Below, one piece after another: positions 1 to 8,771 of a DNA stretch of 64,000 nt (positions are counted from its first letter, which is position 1; each line of letters opens with the position of its first letter). The translations under genes were made by a program, and so were the position numbers. Below the pieces are notes generated by a model, which had not been told where the DNA came from, did not search any database, and worked only from the letters and a program-made list of their open reading frames with translations. The stretch covers positions 1-64,000 of the forward strand of contig JBGSNQ010000036.1 in assembly GCA_041739525.1 (NCBI GenBank), in the 5' to 3' direction. The DNA comes from DATJGR01 sp041739525. Its GTDB lineage: Bacteria > Pseudomonadota > Gammaproteobacteria > Pseudomonadales > Azotimanducaceae.

Positions 1-142
1 GCGGGCCACTAAAGAAAAGGCAGAACATCGCTCGCCAGCGTTTTGTTCGCCCTTGCAGAGCACTGGCTGATGGCGGGACAAAGTACCTGAAGATTGGTTA
101 TATCGGGGGGGGGGCGAGATAGGCGGTGCGGTCTACTGAGAG

Positions 143-385
143 TCACGATGACGAATCGCTGCGACGTTCGCCGCTCACCAGTGCCGCAATCCCCAGCACG
201 CCCACGAGCAACAGGACGTCGGTGGCGATCAGCATGAGGCAAGCCATGGCGATCCACCACAGCACGGCGGCACCCGTGGCATCGCTCGTGGCGGTGGCCA
301 AGGCGTACCCGCCGACGAGCACGGCGAAAGCCACCAGCAACACGAACTGGGCGAAGACGAGTATAAGCAGAGCACGTCGCAGCAT
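143..385 (-). CDS. small two-helix membrane protein, unknown function
   Basis: 80 residues, with hydrophobic stretches at roughly residues 5-31 and 41-70 separated by a short polar/Thr-rich turn, and a charged tail (SGERRSDSSS). This looks like an inner-membrane hairpin. The ATG is preceded by a plausible Shine-Dalgarno (TGAGGATT). I do not recognise a family. It belongs to the planctomycete-like part of the window and is divergent from the large hydrolase gene that follows. No function is proposed. Confidence 0.55.
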   Translation of the reverse strand: MLRRALLILVFAQFVLLVAFAVLVGGYALATATSDATGAAVLWWIAMACLMLIATDVLLLVGVLGIAALVSGERRSDSSS

Positions 386-815
386 GATGTAATCCTCAAA
401 GTTTGCCTAATCGCGCCAATTTCGCGAATCCGAGCCCCGCTGTCAATGGTTGGCTGGGCGTGGCGGTGATGCTTCGAGGGAGATGCCACGCGTTGGGTGC
501 AAATCGAGATGAGGTCACGGCTTGTGTGGCTCGAACGTGATTGGTCCGTCACGGATGACGGAGGCGGAATGGACATCTTCCGATGGCAGAGAGGGGACGC
601 GGGATTCGTTGACTAATTGCCCCGGCCCGTCACAATTGAAGGTACTTGACGGTTGTGGGCCGCTGTTTGGGGGTTTGCCAAACGTGCGGCCCTGGGTGCC
701 GGCGGCGACCCTTGCCGGCGTGGTTCTGCTCCCGCAGTTGCGGGCATCGGATGTGCCGGGCTTCGCGGATCCGCGAAGGCAGCTGTGCACGTCGTTTACC
801 GAGGAAAGGGAACTC
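386..815. other. 430-bp gap between two divergent planctomycete genes
   Basis: No convincing gene is seen here. The reading frame of the hydrolase stays open through most of this stretch, but the codons before 816 do not look like protein (no signal peptide, odd composition). The region therefore probably holds the promoters of both divergent genes. A perfect 18-bp palindrome sits near its right end. Confidence 0.5.
761..778. promoter_or_regulatory. perfect 18-bp palindrome upstream of the hydrolase
   Basis: The sequence CTTCGCGGATCCGCGAAG equals its own reverse complement. It lies 37 bp before the hydrolase ATG, where an operator or a leader hairpin (6-bp stem, GGATCC loop) would be expected. 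Function is inferred from position only. Confidence 0.35.
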
Positions 816-3185
816 ATGCAGCGTTCCTGCCGAATTCGCTGGCGCGGCATTGTCTGGCTATTGCTCTGGACCGTATTGGGGGCGGCCCGGCCCGATGTGG
901 CGCGGGCCGAAGTTGTGACGCTCAAGAACGGCATGCAGTTGCGGGGCGCCCTGACGCGCGTCCAGTCGCTCAACCAGAACCCGCTGCTGGAATTCAAAGG
1001 AGGGGGCAACGTCGACGTTTCGAAGATCGTGCTGGTGGACGACAACTTGCGCCGCACGTTTGTATCGAGCAACAATGTGCGCACGGGAGGCCTGGCGGCG
1101 GAGACGGACATCAGCGAGGCCAAGATTCGGATTCCCAAGCGAGTGGCGCAGGTGTCCCGCCGCATTGCTGCCGTCGGTCCCATCATCGAGATCACTCCCT
1201 TCGATGAATTCGGCAATCGGACTTTCAGCATGCTAGGCCCCGATGGTCGCATTGACGTGGTGCAGGGTATCACCGAAGTGACACCGCTGTACACCAAGGT
1301 CGAGGGTTTGCTGATCAAGAACGCCTATGAGTGGGACATGAGGATCAACACCGCCTCCATACCCCGTGACATCCTGACCAAGATCTTGCTGCGGGCGATC
1401 GATCAGACGAATCCGGACGAGCGACTGCAGGTTGTGAAACTATATATACAAGCGGAACGCTATCGTGACGCGCTGGTGGAGTTGGACCGGGTGATGCAGG
1501 ACTTCCCCGCCCTGAAAGACCTCGAGAAGGAACGGACTCGACTGCACCAGTTGGTCGCGACCGACCTGATTCGCGAAATCGAATTTCGGCGTGATGCGGG
1601 CCAGCACAGATTGGCTTACACACTGCTCAAGAACTTTGACGGGAAGGACGTAGCTGGTGAGTTGCTGATCAAAGTCGGCGACCTGGTGGGTGAGTATGAG
1701 AAGACCTTCGAACGCGCGGAAACCGTCTTGAAGCAATTGGACGGCCACGTCAAGGAGTTGGCCGATCATCGCCAGGCCGAGCAGATGGCGGCGATCGCTC
1801 AGGAGATCCAGGCCGAATTGAACATCAACAACATGGAGCGACTGGCGGACTATATGCGACTGGTGGACGACGAGAAGCTCAAGGCGGATCAGAAGTTCGC
1901 ATTGGCCGCCAGCGGCTGGTTATTGGGGAGTGGAGCGGGAATCGAAAACCTGGTGGACGCCTTGTCGCTGGTGCAGGTACTAGCGGTCGTGCGCTACTAC
2001 TTGCGGAGCGAAAACGAGATTGAGCGGGAGGAGATTCTCCGCCGGCTGGGAGAACTGGAAGGCAGCTCTCCGGCGAATCTGGCCAAGATCATCGCCACGA
2101 TGAAGCCGCCGATCGACACGCAGATTCCGACGGAAGGAGTCCCTGGACTACTGGAGCTGGTGATTCCTGGAATCGGGGAGGAACCGGAGTTCAAGTACTA
2201 CGTGCAGGTTCCTCGCGAATATGATCCCTCTCGGCGGTATCCGTGTATCGTGACCATGCACGGAGCGGGAAGTTCGCCCCTCGATCAAATCGAATGGTGG
2301 GCTGGTCCCTACGACCAGGGGCGCGACACGCGCGTGGGACAGGCCACGCGACGTGGTTACTTCGTGATTGCGCCGGCCTGGGCTCAGAGCAACCAGACGA
2401 AGTACCAGTATTCCCTCCGCGAACATGCGGCTGTGCTGGGAGCCCTGCGCGATGCCTGCCGACGGTTCAGTATCGACACGGATCGCGTGTTTCTCAGCGG
2501 GTATTCGATGGGGGGCGATGCAGCCTGGGATATCGGACTGGCTCATCCCGATCTGTGGGCCGGCGTGTTGCCGGTGGTGGCGACCGCTGATAAGTACGTC
2601 TCACGATATTCGGAAAACGCCAAGGGGCTCCCCATGTACTTCGTGGCGGGGCAGTTGGACAGCAACAAAATCGCGGACAATGCCATGGATCTGGACCGCT
2701 ATCTGGAGCGCGCCGGATATGATGTGATGTACGTCGAATACAAGGGCCGCGGGCACGAGCATTTTCACGACGAGATTCTGCGGATGTTCGACTGGATGGG
2801 TCGCTACCGCCGCGATTTCGTGCGGAAAGAATTCGTCTGCACGTCGATGCGACCGTGGGATCAGTTCTTCTGGTGGGTGGAACTCGATGGCTTCCCCGAT
2901 CGCTTTGTGGTCCTGCCCACCAACTGGCCACAGCCCAAGGCGAAAGACGCCGAAACCGATGCGAAAATCACGCAGGGTAACACGATTCGGATCACCACGC
3001 CGGCCACCGGAGTTACGGTGTGGCTGTCGCCGGAACTCGTCGATTTCAGTGCGAAATTGTCTTACAAGAACGATCGCATCGACGTTACCCCGAGTAACGA
3101 AGTCCTGCTGGAGGACGTCCGGACCCGCGGCGACCGCCAACATCCGTTCTGGGCCAAGTACACGCCACCGACAGGGCGGCGGTAG
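816..3185 (+). CDS. secreted alpha/beta-hydrolase (PHB-depolymerase/esterase-like), planctomycete type
   Basis: 789 residues from the ATG at 816, which has a good GAGGAAAGGG ribosome site; an upstream in-frame start would add about 98 non-protein-like residues. Residues 1-31 form a signal peptide ending ARA-E. An N-terminal module (VVTLKNGMQLRG) is followed by a long helical region, then a C-terminal hydrolase domain from about residue 450. The domain has an MHGAGSS oxyanion-hole segment, the nucleophile Ser564 in GYSMGG, a probable acid Asp615 (GQLDS) and a catalytic His at 647 or 649 (GRGHEHF). It is expected to cleave an ester or peptide outside the cytoplasm; the substrate is unknown. The layout resembles large exported proteins of Pirellulales-like bacteria, unlike anything to the right of 4,490. 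Confidence 0.8.
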   Translation: MQRSCRIRWRGIVWLLLWTVLGAARPDVARAEVVTLKNGMQLRGALTRVQSLNQNPLLEFKGGGNVDVSKIVLVDDNLRRTFVSSNNVRTGGLAAETDISEAKIRIPKRVAQVSRRIAAVGPIIEITPFDEFGNRTFSMLGPDGRIDVVQGITEVTPLYTKVEGLLIKNAYEWDMRINTASIPRDILTKILLRAIDQTNPDERLQVVKLYIQAERYRDALVELDRVMQDFPALKDLEKERTRLHQLVATDLIREIEFRRDAGQHRLAYTLLKNFDGKDVAGELLIKVGDLVGEYEKTFERAETVLKQLDGHVKELADHRQAEQMAAIAQEIQAELNINNMERLADYMRLVDDEKLKADQKFALAASGWLLGSGAGIENLVDALSLVQVLAVVRYYLRSENEIEREEILRRLGELEGSSPANLAKIIATMKPPIDTQIPTEGVPGLLELVIPGIGEEPEFKYYVQVPREYDPSRRYPCIVTMHGAGSSPLDQIEWWAGPYDQGRDTRVGQATRRGYFVIAPAWAQSNQTKYQYSLREHAAVLGALRDACRRFSIDTDRVFLSGYSMGGDAAWDIGLAHPDLWAGVLPVVATADKYVSRYSENAKGLPMYFVAGQLDSNKIADNAMDLDRYLERAGYDVMYVEYKGRGHEHFHDEILRMFDWMGRYRRDFVRKEFVCTSMRPWDQFFWWVELDGFPDRFVVLPTNWPQPKAKDAETDAKITQGNTIRITTPATGVTVWLSPELVDFSAKLSYKNDRIDVTPSNEVLLEDVRTRGDRQHPFWAKYTPPTGRR

Positions 3186-3194
3186 ACGGACGAC

Positions 3195-3235
3195 GGAGAA
3201 GGGAGAAGGGAGAAGGGAGAAGGGAGAAGGGAGAA
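3195..3235. repeat. 7-bp tandem repeat GGGAGAA, about 5.9 copies
   Basis: Five exact GGGAGAA units (3201-3235) follow a partial unit at 3195-3200, starting 9 bp after the hydrolase stop codon. Purine-only short repeats like this recur between genes in some planctomycete genomes (from memory, not searched). None occurs in the gammaproteobacterial part of the window. Confidence 0.9.
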
Positions 3236-3399
3236 ATCGACGATCGCGGAACCGTGCCAGGGTCGGTGTGAGGCGGTGGCGGTGGTGGGAGAGAGCTGGA
3301 ATCGTCCGTTTTGGGCAGGGAGGCGTGCGGATGGCGAATCTGGCTGCCGCCAGCGGCTGCGCGAGGTGCTGGCCGCTCGTGGGATACTATGGATCGTGT

Positions 3400-3420
3400 G
3401 CCGCGCGTGCAACGCGCGGC
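3400..3420. other. strong stem-loop between convergent genes
   Basis: GCCGCGCG, loop TGCAA, CGCGCGGC: an uninterrupted 8-bp GC stem. It lies between two convergent genes (stops at 3185 and 3495), where a terminator is expected, but no T-tract follows on either strand. The rest of 3236-3494 shows no gene. Confidence 0.5.
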
Positions 3421-3494
3421 GCCGTGGGGGCAGCTACCGCTCGAGAGCCCCCCGGACCTCAAGTCTCGCATCCCTCGTAGGGCGTGTTGCGACG

Positions 3495-4492
3495 CTACCG
3501 CATTTCCTTGCTCAATAAGCAACCGGCCATGTACCAGCCATTTTCTTCGCTCTGGACGAACATGCCGGCGGGCCCGAGGTAGCGGCGGACCGCGTCGAAC
3601 TCAGGCATCTTGGATCCGTCGATCTGTTGTTCGCGCAGAATACCCTTCTCATCCGGTCCCAGGAAGCGGTTGAGCAGTTTGCCGAGGACGGTTTTGGCTT
3701 CGGGCATCTTTCCCTGTCGGATCAGTTCGTATGTGGGACGATATGACTCGTCCGTGCGGGCGAAAAAGCGGAAACTTGACGAGCCGGCGCCGATCTTCGC
3801 CAAGGCGTCTTGCACCTGCTGGTAATCGGCGGCGTCGGTCAACAGGTCCGTGCCGAGGGGGCGCTGCAGCAGTTCGACGATGAAGTCGACGTGGGTGGCC
3901 ACGATCAGGTGCCCGTTCGCCACGGTGATGGCGGAATTCGGCAGGATTTTCTGCTCTTCGCCCTCATCTTCCTCCGCCGGACTGGGTGTGTTTCCCTCAT
4001 CGAACGGATCGAAGATTTCGATGTCCCCGGCGATCTCGACATCGTCCACTTCCGCGGGCGTGTCGTCTTTGATGATCTCCCAGATCACGTGCCCCTCGAA
4101 CTCGCGCTTCTCGGCGTCCGGATCAGCGTTGAACGCCTTGTCGATCGTCATGGAAACCGCTTCGGGATTCGTCAGTTCAATGGCCACCATCAGACGCTCA
4201 CTCTCCGGTGTGATAGGGCGACGGCAATCGGAAATCAACGAGACCCGCTCCCCGAAGTGAGCGACCAGGTCTTTCCGCAGATCGACCTGTGGGCCGTCTT
4301 TGTCCTCGGCCAGGCCGACGATGATCTCCTCCATCAAATCATCCTTCTCGCCCCCTCCAAGCAGATCATTGACCAACGTCTTGGCATACTCGAAGGCGTC
4401 AATCATCTTCCAGTTGAAGGAGAAGTAGGAACCTAGGTCGCGAGAAATGAACGGTTGCGGCAGCAGCGTATCCGTGTTGGGGAAGTTCAACA
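3495..4492 (-). CDS. C-terminal part of an acidic planctomycete protein, 5' end lost at the junction
   Basis: About 332 residues are retained. It is rich in Asp/Glu, with a very acidic stretch (DDVEIAGDIEIFDPFDEG, then PAEEDEGEE) near the middle, followed by a hydrophobic-aromatic domain (ATHVDFIVELLQRPLG) and a C-terminus containing GWYMAGCLLSKEMR. I do not recognise the family. The style resembles long planctomycete secreted proteins that carry repeated DUF3352-like modules, but that is only an impression. The N-terminus is missing: upstream of about 4,492 the frame continues into an unrelated amidase. The gene is convergent with the hydrolase on its left, consistent with both coming from the same donor genome. 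Confidence 0.6.
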
Positions 4493-4498
4493 TGCGGG
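4484..4498. other. probable assembly junction between two genomes
   Basis: On the minus strand the amidase reads GGSSGGAAVALAARML and then switches in frame to NFPNTDTLLPQ. The amidase family continues here with the P-x-A-D-G-S-D block carrying the nucleophilic serine. Content, intergenic repeats and protein style change at the same point. The exact base is uncertain by a few nucleotides. Confidence 0.8.
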
Positions 4499-4988
4499 CC
4501 GCCAGCGCTACTGCCGCGCCGCCGCTGCTGCCGCCGCAGGTGCGAGTGGGATCGTAAGGGTTACGCGTAGCGCCGAAGACGCGATTGAACGTCTGCGATC
4601 CTGCGCCGAACTCCGGTGTATTCGTCTTGCCCACGGCAATCGCACCGGCAGCGCGGATGCGCTCTACGATCAGGTCGTCCTTATCGGGAACGTTGTCGGC
4701 GAATAGCGTTGAACCGAACGTGGTGCGCATGCCGCGCGTCGAAACCAGGTCTTTGTGCGCGGTCGGCAAACCCCACAGCGGCGGCAACGAATCGCGCGAG
4801 TAGTTCGCGTCGTGACGCGCAGCCGCCTGACGCGCGAGGGTTGCATCGATGGTAACGATTGCGTTGAGGCGCGGATTGAATGCGTCGATCTGGGCAAGAT
4901 GTGCGTCCATCACTTCGACGCAGCTCAGCTTGCGCGCGGCGAGCATCCGGGCGAGTTCCACGGCACTGCAGTTACACAATTCGTTCAT
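4493..4988 (-). CDS. amidase (amidase-signature family), N-terminal third only
   Basis: About 165 residues from MNELCNC. The start overlaps the stop of the preceding CPBP frame as ATGA. It contains the catalytic Lys in GLPTAHKD and the first signature block with the cis-serine (TRTCGGSSGG). The block with the nucleophilic serine and the remaining ~300 residues expected of a 450-500 residue enzyme are absent, because the sequence switches to another protein at about 4,490. As represented it cannot be active. The intact gene would hydrolyse an amide of unknown identity and would be the last gene of the nitroreductase / small unknown / CPBP operon. Confidence 0.75.
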
Positions 4989-5524
4989 GTGCGCGCGGCC
5001 TCGGTGTTCAAAACCTGCCTGGGTTGCGTTCTGGAAAGTCGGTCTGCGCCGGTAGACAGCGTTACCGCGACTGCGACAAGTACCTCCAATGCCGCCTGAA
5101 TGATCAACGCATTCACTGGGCGCCGACCGCCGTGTTCGCAATCGGCAGGAACACTCCAGCCGTGTTTGCAGAAGCATGGAACAACGTCGTCATCAACAGG
5201 CTGCCGCGGGTGTTGTTGAAGAGCCAGGTATATAGAACGGCGGACGTTGCTGATCGCGTCGACGGCGAGCCATGCCCCGCCCACCCGCCAGATCAGAAAC
5301 CGCTTCAGCAACGCAACGACGCCGGATTTGCCGAGTGTGAACGCGGTCATCGCGATCGCAGCGATGACAAAACCCCAGCCGAGAAAGAGGTAAACGACGA
5401 ATGGGATCTGCAGTTGCAGGTAGCTTGCGTACGCGAGATCGATCGGCCAGGTCAGCAGGAACATCAGGCCGATTCCGATCGGCAGGGAGTGGCGTTTGAC
5501 GAATTCGCCGAACGTGCCGTTCAT
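4985..5524 (-). pseudogene. CPBP-family intramembrane protease, broken by an internal deletion and frameshifts
   Basis: The N-terminus (MNGTFGEF..., about 95 residues with hydrophobic helices and TLGKSGVVALLKRFLIWRVG) is typical of CPBP glutamic proteases. The middle, including the EExxR catalytic motif, is missing. Just after AWLAVDAI the family sequence resumes in the +1 frame (VLYTWLFNNTRGSLLM, then TLFHASANTAGVFLP) and meets a stop at 5113-5115. The C-terminus (NALIIQAALEVLVAVAV) returns in the original frame, which fits loss of one G in CAG(G)TGAATGCG. Roughly 100-140 residues appear deleted. Start and stop still overlap the neighbouring genes as ATGA, so the operon shape is preserved. 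Sequencing indels could explain the frameshifts but not the missing catalytic core. Confidence 0.75.
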
Positions 5525-5790
5525 TTACCCAGGCGCACCGCCATGTCGTCTTCGAACTCGGGAAAGTACCGGTTGATCACCGACAGGTCGAACTCCTTCA
5601 GAATCGACGTATTCGGTTCGCGTTCCAGCAGGAACTGGAACGCCTGAATCAGCACCCACTCGTGCGTGAACTGCGCGCCACTGAGTTTGCGGTAGTAGTC
5701 CGGCGACATCCGTACGCGATGCACGGTCTCGGTGTCGCCGGAAACCACCACTTCATAGGTATTCGCATCGACGAGCGACGCGCTGATCAT
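5521..5790 (-). CDS. small conserved-looking protein, unknown function
   Basis: 89 residues from MISASLVD. A longer in-frame start lies inside the nitroreductase gene and is unlikely. It is a soluble alpha/beta protein with MSPDYYRKLSG and HEWVLIQAFQFLLEREPNTSILKEFDLSVINRYFPEFE. It sits between the nitroreductase (1-bp gap) and the CPBP gene (ATGA overlap), so it is co-transcribed with both. No family is recognised with certainty. Confidence 0.7.
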   Translation of the reverse strand: MISASLVDANTYEVVVSGDTETVHRVRMSPDYYRKLSGAQFTHEWVLIQAFQFLLEREPNTSILKEFDLSVINRYFPEFEDDMAVRLGK

Positions 5791-5791
5791 T

Positions 5792-6430
5792 TCACCACGT
5801 GTTCCAGTGCGTGATGTTCGACACCGGCGGCCGCTCGGCGCGTTTGAAATCGGTGCCCTTCGTATACGCAACGGGGAGCAACGCCACCTGCATCACGTTG
5901 TCGGGAACGCCGAGTATCTCTGCGGCTTCCTTCTCGAAAAGCAGGTGCAGTGTAGTCAGCACGGTGCCGAGGCCGCGCGAACGTGCAGCGAGCTGAAAGC
6001 TCCAGACCGCGGGGAAAATCGAACCGAAGTAGCCCGCCAACAGCGGCACTGGGGTGCCCGCCGGGGGACGTCCTTCGAGGCAGGGGATCAAATGCACCGG
6101 CACTTTGTGCAGTACGTCGATCAGAAACATCGCTGATTCGTATACGCGCTGCGTTTGCACGTTGCCGGCCTGCTTCGCCGCTTCGCCGGCCTGCGACAGA
6201 TAGGCTTCGCCACCTTTGCGATAGAGATCCGCCAGCGCTTTTTTCTTCTTCGGATCGTCGACGATCAGCCAGCGCCAGCCTTGCGAATTGGAACCGGTCG
6301 GGGCTTGCACGGCGAGTTCGAGGCACTCCATGATCACCTCGCGCGGTACTTTGCGATCGAGGTCGAGGCGCTTGCGTACGGCGCGCGTCGTGGCCAGCAA
6401 CTCATCGGTCATCGCCAGATCGAATTTCAT
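5792..6430 (-). CDS. nitroreductase family protein (FMN-dependent oxidoreductase)
   Basis: 212 residues. An RAVRKRLDLDRKVP-type N-terminus is followed by the FMN-binding APTGSNSQGWRWLIV segment (family: R-S-x-R and A-P-S-x-x-N-x-Q-P-W), and the C-terminal half contains SRGLGTVLTTLH. Such enzymes use NAD(P)H to reduce nitro, quinone or enone groups; the substrate is not predictable. It is the first gene of a minus-strand operon running into the small unknown protein, the CPBP pseudogene and the amidase. Confidence 0.85.
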   Translation of the reverse strand: MKFDLAMTDELLATTRAVRKRLDLDRKVPREVIMECLELAVQAPTGSNSQGWRWLIVDDPKKKKALADLYRKGGEAYLSQAGEAAKQAGNVQTQRVYESAMFLIDVLHKVPVHLIPCLEGRPPAGTPVPLLAGYFGSIFPAVWSFQLAARSRGLGTVLTTLHLLFEKEAAEILGVPDNVMQVALLPVAYTKGTDFKRAERPPVSNITHWNTW

Positions 6431-6468
6431 CGTGTCACCCCGTCTTGGTCTTGAAGGAAAGAGACGCA

Positions 6469-7377
6469 GTGTATCCGACTCGTCCCGGACGGCTCTACTC
6501 GGTGCTTGCTGGCATCGCCTTGATTGCATTGCTGTTCGCGCAACAACAACAGCTGGTCAAGTTGCCGGGATCGGGACGTTTCTGGGCGGCGTTTCCGGAC
6601 GCGTTGCACGGTACCTGGTTCGCTTGCGTCACCTGGCTGATTCTCTTGTTCGTCAGGCGGTGGACAGAACTCAGCAACGTCGTACCAACGACTGTGCTGA
6701 TTGGCGTGTGCATCGCGATCGGTACCGAACTCGTTCAGAAGGCGACGGGTGGTGATGCCGAAATCGGCGACGTTTTTTTCGACATGGTAGGAATGAGTGC
6801 TGCATTGCTCGTTTGGTCCGCACGCGAGAAGCTCATTCACCCCCAGACCGGCATCGCGCTTGCGACGGTTCTGATGATCGGCTCGCTTTGGCCGATTGCG
6901 ATGCCGATCGTGATCGACCGCTATCGCGACTCGATTGTGCCGCAGCTGGTGCGTTTCGATTCGCGACACGTGTTCGACCTCGTGCACAGCGGTAGTGTCG
7001 TGGCAGTAGTCGATCCACCGTCGAGTTGGTCGATCGAAGGTCCGGTGCTGAGTGTCACGCTCTCGGACGAAAAGTGGCCCGGTATCTGGTTCCCGAACCC
7101 CATCTCGAACTGGCGCCCGTATTCGGAACTTGACGCAGATGTGTTCGTCGACGGGACGAACCCGATGCCGATCACGATCTCGATCCGCCTTCGCGGCGCA
7201 GGTGTCGACCATGTGCACCAGGAATTTCAGTGCCTCCCCGGGCCGTGTCATTTGCGATACCGGCTCGATGGTCTGTTCGATCGAAGCGTCGCCCGCGTAA
7301 CCATGGTGGTCGTTCATTCTCTGCGTTCACAGGCGGGTCGCACGTTCTATCTCGGTCGGATCGAACTTCGCGAGTAG
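6469..7377 (+). CDS. VanZ-like membrane protein with C-terminal extracytoplasmic domain
   Basis: 302 residues from a GTG preceded by AAGGAAAGAG; a TTG 24 bp upstream is the alternative start. The first ~155 residues hold four hydrophobic helices in VanZ-like arrangement (IALIALLFA, WFACVTWLILLFV, VLIGVCIAIGTELVQ, FFDMVGMSAALLVW). A further helix (ATVLMIGSLWPIAMPIVI) precedes a soluble beta-rich domain (SGSVVAVVDPPSSW to the end) that resembles a carbohydrate-binding-like sandwich. It is divergent from the nitroreductase. Role unknown; an envelope function is inferred from topology. Confidence 0.65.
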   Translation: MYPTRPGRLYSVLAGIALIALLFAQQQQLVKLPGSGRFWAAFPDALHGTWFACVTWLILLFVRRWTELSNVVPTTVLIGVCIAIGTELVQKATGGDAEIGDVFFDMVGMSAALLVWSAREKLIHPQTGIALATVLMIGSLWPIAMPIVIDRYRDSIVPQLVRFDSRHVFDLVHSGSVVAVVDPPSSWSIEGPVLSVTLSDEKWPGIWFPNPISNWRPYSELDADVFVDGTNPMPITISIRLRGAGVDHVHQEFQCLPGPCHLRYRLDGLFDRSVARVTMVVVHSLRSQAGRTFYLGRIELRE

Positions 7378-7405
7378 ACTGGATCGAAACCATGGCGATG
7401 GACAC

Positions 7406-8710
7406 ATGCGACACAACGTACTGATGATCTGCGGCTTGCTGCTGTGTGGAACGGTGCACGCAGACCTGAATGAGGACATCGATGACGCCGCGGCCGCTGT
7501 CGAAACCAATGTCATCGGCTGGCGTCGCGACATTCACAAGCATCCTGAACTCTCGAATCATGAAGTGCGCACCGCCGCGCTGGTTGCTTCTTATCTGAAG
7601 ACACTCGATATCGAAGTGACCACCGGCGTTGCGCACACCGGCGTGGTGGGAGTTCTGCGCGGTGGGAAGCCCGGCAGAGTGGTTGCGTTGCGCGCCGACA
7701 TGGACGCGTTGCCGGTAGTGGAGGAGACCGGTCTGCCCTACGCATCAACCGTGACCAGCCAGTATCTCGGTCAGGATGTCGGAGTGATGCACGCGTGTGG
7801 TCACGACAACCACGTCGCGATTCTGATGGGCGTTGCGAAAGTGTTGTCGAGCGTGCGCGCGCAGCTGCCGGGCACGGTCAAGTTCATCTTCCAACCAGCC
7901 GAAGAAGGGGCGCCGCCGGGCGAGGAAGGTGGCGCCAAGATGATGGTAGAAGAAGGAGTACTGAAGAATCCCGATGTGGACGCAGTGTTCGGCCTGCACG
8001 TGATGCAGCTGGACCGCACCGGCCAGGTTTCCATGCGCCCGCTCGGGGCAATGGCGAGTTCGCAGCGATTCGAAATCGTCGTGAAGGGACGGCAGACACA
8101 CGGCGCGATGCCGTGGTCCGGTATCGATCCGATAGTGATCGCGTCGCAGATCGTGGTGGCGTTGCAGACGATCGTCAGCCGGCGTGTAGACATCACGTCG
8201 TCGCCGGCGGTGGTTACCGTCGGCACGTTTCAGAGCGGCGTTCGCAACAACATCATTCCGGACGACGCGAAGTTGACCGGCACGATCCGTACGTTCGACC
8301 CGGAGGTTACCAAGGCGGTGCACGCGCAGGTCACTGAGATCGCCACCGGCATCGCGCAGTCGCAGGGCGCGGAAGCGACACTAGCGATCAGCGAAGGCAC
8401 GCCGCCGACGGTCAACGATCCCGCACTCCTCACGCAGATGAGGCCCACGCTGGTGCGCATTTACGGCGATGCGAACGTGCTGACCAGCCGACCATTGATG
8501 GCGGCGGAGGACTTTGCCGTATATCAGCAGCATGTGCCGGGACTGTTCTTCTTCGTCGGCGTGCGGCCGCCGGACGTTGCCGCCGATGCGGCAATTCCAA
8601 ACCACTCGCCGAAATTCTACGCGGACGAAAATGCGTTGAAGGATGCGGTGCGCGCGATGGCATCGCTCGCAGCGGACTATCTGCAGCAACAGCAACGCGA
8701 GGAGGATTGA
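7406..8710 (+). CDS. exported M20-family amidohydrolase (hippurate hydrolase/IAA-amino acid hydrolase type)
   Basis: 434 residues. A signal peptide (MRHNVLMICGLLLCGTVHA) is cleaved before Asp20. The M20D di-metal site is visible: Cys131 and His133 in MHACGHD, Glu166/Glu167 in QPAEEG, His198 in GLHVM, and a C-terminal His in NHSPKF. The dimerisation-domain HGAMPW motif is also present. It should remove an acyl group from an N-acyl amino acid in the periplasm, feeding amino acid or carboxylate uptake. It stands 28 bp after the VanZ-like gene and 61 bp before the nitronate monooxygenase. Confidence 0.88.
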   Translation: MRHNVLMICGLLLCGTVHADLNEDIDDAAAAVETNVIGWRRDIHKHPELSNHEVRTAALVASYLKTLDIEVTTGVAHTGVVGVLRGGKPGRVVALRADMDALPVVEETGLPYASTVTSQYLGQDVGVMHACGHDNHVAILMGVAKVLSSVRAQLPGTVKFIFQPAEEGAPPGEEGGAKMMVEEGVLKNPDVDAVFGLHVMQLDRTGQVSMRPLGAMASSQRFEIVVKGRQTHGAMPWSGIDPIVIASQIVVALQTIVSRRVDITSSPAVVTVGTFQSGVRNNIIPDDAKLTGTIRTFDPEVTKAVHAQVTEIATGIAQSQGAEATLAISEGTPPTVNDPALLTQMRPTLVRIYGDANVLTSRPLMAAEDFAVYQQHVPGLFFFVGVRPPDVAADAAIPNHSPKFYADENALKDAVRAMASLAADYLQQQQREED

Positions 8711-8771
8711 ACGCTATGCGGGGTTCCCTCCGACCGAGTAAGTTGCACGAAACCATCAGAGGAGTAGCGAA

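Noticed and set aside
105..114. Run of ten G
   Set aside because: Homopolymer near the contig edge; may be sequencing noise and has no supported function.
522..815. 98-residue N-terminal extension of the planctomycete hydrolase
   Set aside because: Would bury the signal peptide internally; the ATG at 816 has a strong ribosome site and a perfect signal sequence.
5792..6430. Nitroreductase, nitronate monooxygenase and EthD protein as one nitro-compound degradation cluster
   Set aside because: They lie in different transcription units and up to 36 kb apart; no shared regulator or transporter.
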